This document shows positions 8,198 to 12,713 of a stretch of DNA of 12,713 nucleotides, in pieces (position 1 is the first letter of the stretch; every line of letters begins with the position of its first letter). The stretch is from CAWEHT01 sp963808455 (GTDB taxonomy: Bacteria; Chloroflexota; Anaerolineae; CG2-30-64-16), in assembly GCA_963808455.1 (NCBI GenBank), contig CAWEHT010000382.1, forward strand, positions 1 through 12,713. The letters run 5' to 3'. Made by a program: the position numbers and the translations under genes. The notes below the pieces were generated by a model, which did not search any database, was not told the origin of the DNA, and worked only from the letters and a program-made list of their open reading frames with translations.

Positions 8198-8406
8198 CTT
8201 CTTCCACTACATTATATATCACCGGTGCAAGTAGCCGTGGAGATGGCATTTGCCCACAGGATACGCCCGTCGCCACCCCGTGCCAGCCAACCACTATCTC
8301 TTGTATCCTGCCGCGTGTGGGAGGCTATGGCTGGGTTTTCCAACCTGAGTTATCCACAAACATGGCCACTTATCCACTGAATACCCCGGCTTATCCACAG
8401 TTCGTA
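8198..8406. other. Putative replication origin (oriC) with phased DnaA boxes
   Basis: Three same-direction DnaA boxes lie just past the dnaA stop codon: TTATCCACA (8350-8358), TTATCCACT (8370-8378) and TTATCCACA (8391-8399). Their starts are 20 and 21 bases apart, about two helical turns. Two are perfect matches to TTATNCACA and one has a single mismatch. A weaker TTGCCCACA lies at 8250-8258. The AT-rich ACATTATATATCA (8209-8221) is a candidate unwinding site. No such boxes were seen in the 395 bases upstream of dnaA, so this side of the gene is the better origin candidate. Inference from motifs only. Confidence 0.65.
8211..8221 (-). promoter_or_regulatory. Extended -10 promoter of the slipin gene
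   Basis: On the minus strand TGATATATAAT contains a perfect TATAAT (8211-8216) and an overlapping TG-A-TATATA extended -10. No good -35 is seen. Transcription would begin near 8203, about 80 bases before the ATG at 8122. The same AT-rich patch could serve as the unwinding element of the adjacent origin. Confidence 0.45.
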
Positions 8407-9811
8407 TCAACGCTTGACGGGCTGATAGAGGCGTTCCCGTAGCTCCGCCACTTGCCGGGCGAGATCGGGATCGCTGTCCAGCTCCGTGGCCACCCGGTCG
8501 TAGCCGTGGATGACGGTCGAGTGATCCCGCCCACCCAACGACTCGCCGATTTGGGGCAGGGAGGCTCCGGACTCTTCGCGCATTACGTACATGACGATCT
8601 GGCGCTGTAAGGCGATCCTGGCGCTGCGAGCGCGGCCCGTAAGGTCATCCACGCTGATACCGAAATACCGCGCCGCGATGGCCAGGATCTGCTCCAGGCT
8701 CAACTTGTTCTGGGACGGCGTGAGGTAGGCCAGCGCGTCGTCCACCAGGTTCACATTCAGAGGGCGATTCAGGAGGTGCGCGTGTGCCAGCACTTTGATC
8801 AAGGCGCCTTCCAGGTCGCGGATATTGCGGTGCGCCCGCTGGGCGACCAGTGCCAGCACGTCATCCGGGACGCTCACGCCCATCGAATCCGCCTTGGATT
8901 GCAGAATGGCGATGCGCGTCTCCAGGCTCGGCGGCTGGATGTCGGCGATCATCCCCCAGGCGAAGCGCGAACGCAGCCTCTCCTCCAGCGTCGGGATCGC
9001 TTGCGGGGCGCGGTCGCTGGTCATCACGATCTGCCGGTTCGCCGAGTGGAGCGCATTGAAAGTGTGAAAGAACTCCTCCTGTGTCTGCTCCTTGCCGGCG
9101 ATGAACTGCACATCGTCGATGAGCAGCACATCTACCTGGCGGTACTTGGCGCGGAATTGCTCTGTTCAACTGCGTGCGGATCGCGCTGACCATCTCATTC
9201 GTGAACAGCTCTGAAGAGATGTAAAGCACGCGCTGTCCGGCCGGCTGTGCCTTGTGGCCGATCGCTTGCAGCAGATGGGTCTTGCCCAGGCCCACCCCAC
9301 CATACAGGAACAATGGGTTGTAGGCGCGACCCGGCCGCTCGGCCACCGACATCGCTACCGCGTGCGCCAGACGGTTGGATGGTCCGACGATGAAATTTGC
9401 AAACGTATAGCGGGAGTTCAGGCTTTCGCCCTCGAGCACGGGCATGGGCGTCACCTCCGGTAGCTGCAAGAGATCGAGGCCATCGTCCGATTCGAGCAAT
9501 GGGCCGGCCGGGGTCCTTGTCTCTGGTGCTGACGCCGTGGCGGGCTGCACGATGAAAGTGACCTCCGCGGCATGCCCAAGGATGCTGACCAGCGTGCGTT
9601 TGATCAGCGGCCGCAGGCGCAACGACAGCCAGTCCTTGGCGTAGGCATTTGGGCAGGCGATAACGAACGAATTGTCCTCATGCGCCACGCAGGTCGTATC
9701 GCGGACCCACGTGTCGTAGGTGCTCTTGGTCATCTGGAGGCGCAGCTGGCTGCGGGCGATTTCCCAGACTTCCTTGGCCGACAGCTTTTCCGGCTGATTG
9801 GGAACATACAT
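8407..9811 (-). CDS. dnaA: Chromosomal replication initiator DnaA, one frameshift
   Basis: DnaA binds 9-base boxes at oriC, forms an ATP-dependent filament, opens the duplex and loads the helicase. Domain I is at about 1-85 (EVWEIARSQLRLQMTKSTYDTWV). A short linker follows, then the AAA+ domain with Walker A GGVGLGKTHLL (171-181), Walker B VLLIDDVQFIAGKEQTQEEF and the sensor-type stretch TSDRAP. Domain IV ends the protein with the signature SLGGRDHSTVIHGYDRV. The frame changes near 9163: deleting one base (A on the coding strand) joins AIRTQLN to EQFRAKYRQVDV. Length 1405 = 3n+1 agrees with one extra base and a 467-residue product, normal for DnaA. The start has a GAGG site about nine bases upstream. 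The neighbours are M32 peptidase and slipin rather than dnaN/recF. Confidence 0.96.
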
Positions 9812-9879
9812 GGCGGACTACCTCAGTCCCAATGCAAGCGACAAGGAAACCGATACCTTTCATTCTGCGGACGGGTGAG

Positions 9880-9900
9880 CAACGGCAGCCGCTGCCGTTG
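9880..9900. repeat. Inverted repeat upstream of dnaA
   Basis: CAACGGCAG (9880-9888), loop CCG, CTGCCGTTG (9892-9900): a perfect 9-bp stem, 69 bases before the dnaA start in what is probably its leader. No T-run follows in either direction, so a regulatory hairpin or protein-binding site is more likely than a terminator. Confidence 0.5.
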
Positions 9901-9982
9901 TGTGACCAGCCAGAAGACTCCCACTTCCGCGCGGGTTACGAAGTTTGGTGTAGAAATGGCAACGTGGCCGAATGTAAGAGGC

Positions 9983-10010
9983 ATATTACCAGATTCCTGC
10001 GGCCAGGCAA
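9983..10010 (-). promoter_or_regulatory. Weak candidate dnaA promoter
   Basis: On the minus strand TTGCCT (10005-10010), a 16-base spacer and TAATAT (9983-9988) resemble a sigma-70 promoter, each hexamer matching four of six bases. It would give a leader of about 165 bases containing the 9880-9900 hairpin. The remainder of the 395-base gap 9812-10206 holds only the two inverted repeats listed. Confidence 0.3.
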
Positions 10011-10149
10011 GCGGCTATCCGGCATGCAGGGGCCTCGTTGCCCGCAATTATCTGGTGTGCTTGCCAGCGGTACGCTTGTTCTACGCGATCTGTTGTGGTA
10101 GGGTCCCCGCAGCAGTACAGCCTGCACGATCGCTGCCTTGGGCACCGGC

Positions 10150-10189
10150 GAACCTTAAAGTTCGAAGCCGCGAGTTTCCTTTAAGGTTC
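10150..10189. repeat. 11-bp perfect inverted repeat between M32 peptidase and dnaA
   Basis: GAACCTTAAAG (10150-10160) and CTTTAAGGTTC (10179-10189) are perfectly complementary around an 18-base loop. It lies 18 bases past the M32 stop (minus strand) and upstream of dnaA. The stem is AT-rich with no T-run on the minus side, so it is a weak terminator candidate. It could equally be a protein-binding site. The TTCGAA in the loop is not part of a tRNA. Confidence 0.5.
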
Positions 10190-10206
10190 TTTATGGAAAG
10201 CCCAGC

Positions 10207-11706
10207 CTACAGGTAAAGCTCCCCGTACTTCCGCGCGAGGTAGGCAACATAATCCTCACTCGATGGTGGCCTGCCTGTGGCGTGCTCGATGAGTGCATCC
10301 GCGCGGTATAGCATGCCGCAACCGTGGACCTGCTCTCGCAACCAGCTCAGGATGCCTGCGAACTCGCCGGCTGCCATGCGACCGTCGAGATCCGGGATGG
10401 CTCGGCGCAGTGCCGCCTCTAATTGTGCCGCATAGACCGTGCCAAGCGTGTAGGTCGGGAAGTAGCCGAAGTTGCACCAGGCCCAGTGCACATCCTGCAA
10501 GATGCCCAGGCTATCATCCGGCACATCGAGGCCCAGGTACTCCTTGTACTTGCTGTTCCAGACATCCCTGAGGTCTGCCGGCCGTAGGGCGTCGCGGAAA
10601 AGGTCGCGCTCGATTTCGAAGCGCACCATAATGTGCAAATTGTACGTGACTTCATCCGCTTCCACGCGGACGAGCGAGGGCTGTACCCGATTGGCGAGGC
10701 GGTAGAAGTCATCCAGGGCGACTCCGTGCAGCTGCGACGGGAATCTTGCCCGCAGGCGTGGAAACCAGTATGCCCAGAAGGGCCGGCTGCGCCCGACGTT
10801 GTTCTCCCAGAAACGGCTCTGGCTTTCATGCACGCCCAGGCTGACGGCCTGACCGCGGGGCGTGCCGAGGTGAGCCAGAGGCAGCCCCTGCTCGTACATG
10901 CCATGCCCCGCCTCATGGATCGTGCCCATGAGTGCCTGAAGCGGCCATTTCTCGTCATAGCGCGTGGTTAGCCGCACATCTCCCGGGAAGATCCCTTCTG
11001 TGAAGGGGTGGGCCGACACATCCAGGCGGCCGGCCGCATAGTCGAAGCCCAGGGCCTGGCTCACCTCCAGGCCGAATGCTCGCTGGGCATCCCGTGGAAA
11101 AGTCGCCGCGCCCAAGGGGCCGTCGTGCGGTTGCCGTGGCGAAGCGGCAATGCTTTGCAAGAGTGGCACCAGCGACCGGCGCAGGCCGGCGAAAAGCGTC
11201 TCGCACTGGGCGGTGGTCAGCCCCGGCTCGAAGAGGTCCAGAAGAGCGTCGTAGCGCTCCGCCTGCCAGCCCAGATGGTCGGCTGCTTCGCGGCTGATCG
11301 CGATCAAGTCGGCCAGGCTGGGGGCGAAGGCCGCATAGTTGCTCTCCTCCCGCGCCTGCTCCCACACGTGAGTTGCATGGGTGACCAACTCCGCCTGGCG
11401 TCGCACCAGGTCTGGCGGCAACTTTGTCGCGTGGTCGTAGGAGCGCTGCCATTCGCGCAGGTTCGATGCCTCATCCAGCCCCCACCCTCCGGTCGCGGCG
11501 ACTGCCAGCAACTCGCCTATATGAGGGTGGGTTTGCTTTTCATGTTCCAGCTGGGCCAGGTAAGCCATCATGGTTGCCCGATGTGCCACGCCCTTCGGCG
11601 GCATATTGACCTGCTGGTCCCACGCCGTCAACGCGGCGATAGTATGGATGGTGAAGATCTCGCGCGAGCGTTCTGCCAATTCTTGATAGGCTTGTCGAGG
11701 GTCCAT
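10207..11706 (-). CDS. M32 family zinc carboxypeptidase (carboxypeptidase Taq)
   Basis: A cytoplasmic metallopeptidase that removes residues from peptide C-termini with broad specificity. The 499-residue product matches the family length, and all the family motifs are visible: AHPFTEG, DVRLTTRY, the zinc site GTIHEAGHGMYEQG (H264 and H268 ligands, E265 catalytic), HESQSRFWENN with the third ligand Glu, and GILQDVHW near residue 405. The start at 11706 (MDPRQAYQELAERSREI) is preferred over the ATG seven codons upstream (11727) because GGAG lies eight bases before it and family members usually begin this way, while 11727 has no ribosome site. The gene is intact, unlike dnaA next to it. It has its own promoter and is probably a single-gene unit. 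Confidence 0.95.
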   Translation of the reverse strand: MDPRQAYQELAERSREIFTIHTIAALTAWDQQVNMPPKGVAHRATMMAYLAQLEHEKQTHPHIGELLAVAATGGWGLDEASNLREWQRSYDHATKLPPDLVRRQAELVTHATHVWEQAREESNYAAFAPSLADLIAISREAADHLGWQAERYDALLDLFEPGLTTAQCETLFAGLRRSLVPLLQSIAASPRQPHDGPLGAATFPRDAQRAFGLEVSQALGFDYAAGRLDVSAHPFTEGIFPGDVRLTTRYDEKWPLQALMGTIHEAGHGMYEQGLPLAHLGTPRGQAVSLGVHESQSRFWENNVGRSRPFWAYWFPRLRARFPSQLHGVALDDFYRLANRVQPSLVRVEADEVTYNLHIMVRFEIERDLFRDALRPADLRDVWNSKYKEYLGLDVPDDSLGILQDVHWAWCNFGYFPTYTLGTVYAAQLEAALRRAIPDLDGRMAAGEFAGILSWLREQVHGCGMLYRADALIEHATGRPPSSEDYVAYLARKYGELYL

Positions 11707-11784
11707 CGTGCGCGCTCCGTGCGTCATGGCGGAAGGAAGGGTCGCCGGGGCCGCTGCCGCCCGGCCCCGCTCCAGAAGTACCCC

Positions 11785-11814
11785 AGTATAGCATCAGCGC
11801 TGCCTCTCTCGCAA
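11785..11814 (-). promoter_or_regulatory. Promoter of the M32 peptidase gene
   Basis: On the minus strand TTGCGA (11809-11814), an 18-base spacer and TATACT (11785-11790), with an extended -10 TG one base upstream (TGCTATACT). Transcription would start near 11778, about 70 bases before the ATG at 11706. Confidence 0.55.
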
Positions 11815-11867
11815 GTCCCCCGCGCGCTCTGGGTTTAGCGCAAAAGTGCCGGTGAGTTTCCTTAGCC

Positions 11868-11909
11868 CGAAATCCGGCCAGATTTCGCCAAATTCAATAT
11901 ACGCTATAT
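11868..11909. promoter_or_regulatory. Two inverted repeats upstream of the sufR promoter
   Basis: CGAAATC (11868-11874) / GATTTCG (11881-11887) with a 6-base centre, and ATATA-CGC-TATAT (11897-11909). Both sit 12-54 bases upstream of the -35 box of the regulator gene, and 54 or more bases upstream of the divergent M32 -35. They are candidate binding sites for an activator or for the regulator itself. Function is inferred from position only. Confidence 0.35.
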
Positions 11910-11921
11910 CTCTCAGAGTAA

Positions 11922-11950
11922 TTGACAAGCCGCGAAATATGTGCTATGAT
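11922..11950 (+). promoter_or_regulatory. Near-consensus sigma-70 promoter of the SufR-like gene
   Basis: TTGACA (11922-11927, perfect), a 17-base spacer (optimal) and TATGAT (11945-11950, five of six). This is by far the best promoter in the window. Transcription should start near 11957, leaving a leader of about 160 bases before the ATG at 12119. Confidence 0.85.
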
Positions 11951-11956
11951 GTGATT

Positions 11957-12118
11957 CGTACGTAGAAAATACGGTTTGGGCCGGGGTCGGCGCGGAAAAA
12001 CTACGTAGGCCCAGCCTGGAAAGGCTCGGGTGTTCTACGCGAGCCAGCCGACGCAGATACCGCTCGAAAAGGCCATGAAGGCCGATGACCGTATCGAGTT
12101 CAGATAAGGAGAGGGGAA
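11957..12118 (+). ncRNA. Structured 5' leader RNA, possible cis-regulatory element
   Basis: The leader folds on paper into a nested stem-loop: GTCGGC (11986-11991) with GCCGAC (12047-12052), GTAG (12005-12008) with CTAC (12035-12038), then CCC-AGCCT (12010-12017) with AGGCT-C-GGG (12022-12030) around a GGAA loop, which is a GNRA tetraloop. A second domain pairs CTCGA (12063-12067) with TCGAG (12094-12098), enclosing GGCC-ATGAA-GGCC (12071-12083). TACGTAG (11959-11965) can alternatively pair with CTACGTA (12001-12007), which would disrupt the first domain. No known riboswitch consensus (cobalamin, TPP, SAM, c-di-GMP) was recognised. The ribosome site AAGGAG (12106-12111) stays free in this fold. 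Confidence 0.4.
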
Positions 12119-12713
12119 ATGCAGCCAATTCGTCACCGTATCATCGAGATCCTGAAGGAGAACGGCACGGCCACGGTTGCCGAGCTAGCGGTGGATCTTG
12201 GCATGGCGCAGGTGTCCGTGCGCCATCACCTCGACATCCTCATCGGTGAGGATATGGTGACAGCATCCGGCGTGCGACGCCGCAATGGAGCCGGCAGGCC
12301 GAGCCAGATCTATTCGTTGGCGCCCGGCGCCTCCAAGCTGTTCCCGCAGGCGCACGAAGCCCTGGCCGGCGAAATGCTGCGCGAGATCAAGTCGATCCTG
12401 CCCGCTGAGGATGTCAAAGCCATCTTCCGCCGCCTGGCCGAGCGCACGGCGCGCGAAGCTCCACCTGCCCAGCCGGGCCAATCACTGGAAGAAAGACTGG
12501 ACCAGGTTACAGAATTCCTCTCGGAAAAGGGTTACACTGCGCGCTGGGAGATGCGTGAAGGTCACTATGAGCTTTACACCTGCAACTGCCCATATGCCGG
12601 CGTTGCCGACAGGCATCCGGAAGTCTGTGAGATGGATCATGCTCTCGTGCAATGCTTGATCCCATCCACGGTTCATTGTGAAGGCGCACATACGGGCGGC
12701 ATGTCACGCTGCT
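12119..12713 (+). CDS. sufR: SufR-like Fe-S cluster-binding HTH regulator, 3' end outside window
   Basis: A DeoR/ArsR-like winged-helix N-terminus (IRHRIIEILKENGTATVAEL, then MAQVSVRHHLDILIGEDMV and a wing GAGRPSQIYSLA) is followed by a helical middle and a cysteine-rich C-terminal sensor. Cysteines at 155, 157, 170, 179, 187 and 198 include C157-x12-C170 and C170-x27-C198 in the context NCPYAGVADRHPEVCEMDH. This resembles SufR, which binds an Fe-S cluster and represses the suf Fe-S assembly operon until clusters run short. The start is set by AAGGAG seven bases upstream of the ATG at 12119. The frame is intact for 198 residues and runs off the window, so perhaps 15-40 residues are missing. 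sufC/sufB/sufD would be expected downstream. It could be a related Fe-S regulator of another operon. Confidence 0.75.
   Translation, partial: MQPIRHRIIEILKENGTATVAELAVDLGMAQVSVRHHLDILIGEDMVTASGVRRRNGAGRPSQIYSLAPGASKLFPQAHEALAGEMLREIKSILPAEDVKAIFRRLAERTAREAPPAQPGQSLEERLDQVTEFLSEKGYTARWEMREGHYELYTCNCPYAGVADRHPEVCEMDHALVQCLIPSTVHCEGAHTGGMSRC

Noticed and set aside
6506..8442. Long plus-strand open frames opposite comEA and slipin
   Set aside because: The minus strand carries recognisable ComEA and SPFH domains over the same bases; the plus frames show no family features.
10150..10189. Possible tRNA T-arm (GTTCGAAGCC)
   Set aside because: The flanking bases do not form a 5-bp T-stem, and no acceptor, D or anticodon arms are present.
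10256..11838. Open frames on both strands overlapping the M32 peptidase
   Set aside because: All M32 motifs lie in one uninterrupted minus frame, so the others are shadows.
1..12713. Mobile elements, CRISPR arrays, phage or defence systems
   Set aside because: No regularly spaced repeats and no transposase, integrase, nuclease or Cas-like proteins were seen in any frame.

Overview
This is a high-GC bacterial chromosomal window. It most likely comes from the Chloroflexota (Anaerolineae/Caldilineae side), judging by the character of the DnaA, ComEC, slipin, M32 peptidase and PEP/pyruvate-binding proteins. That placement rests on recognising the families, not on a search. No transposase, integrase, phage gene, CRISPR array, tRNA or rRNA is visible.

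Layout, left to right. 1-753: a doubtful small proline-rich membrane protein, then about 375 bases of low-complexity GC-rich DNA with a (CG)n hairpin. 754-1503 (+): the C-terminal three quarters of a CtaA/COX15-type heme A synthase whose first two helices are missing. 1531-3874 (-): the DNA-uptake channel ComEC, in several frames, with a metallo-beta-lactamase-like tail that has lost all its metal ligands. 3953-6298 (+): a protein with the ATP-grasp domain of PEP synthase/PPDK but no phosphohistidine or PEP barrel. It diverges from comEC over a promoter that carries a perfect 16-bp palindrome, and it ends at a 15-bp terminator hairpin. 6503-7153 (-): comEA. 7297-8122 (-): an SPFH/slipin gene. 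8198-8406: a probable replication origin with three phased DnaA boxes just past the 3' end of dnaA. 8407-9811 (-): dnaA. 10207-11706 (-): M32 carboxypeptidase. 11922-12713 (+): a textbook sigma-70 promoter, a long folded leader RNA and a SufR-like Fe-S regulator that runs off the window and probably opens a suf operon.

Two DNA-uptake genes (comEC, comEA) lie close together but are not in one operon, and dnaA with its origin is embedded among unrelated housekeeping genes rather than next to dnaN/recF. The genes otherwise look like independent core functions.

Reading frames are broken about eight times in five genes, including dnaA, which cannot normally be lost. At three sites, deleting one base restores the expected protein, and the gene lengths agree with this arithmetic. 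The simplest reading is uncorrected indel errors in the assembly, so these genes are annotated as single genes spanning the breaks rather than as true pseudogenes.
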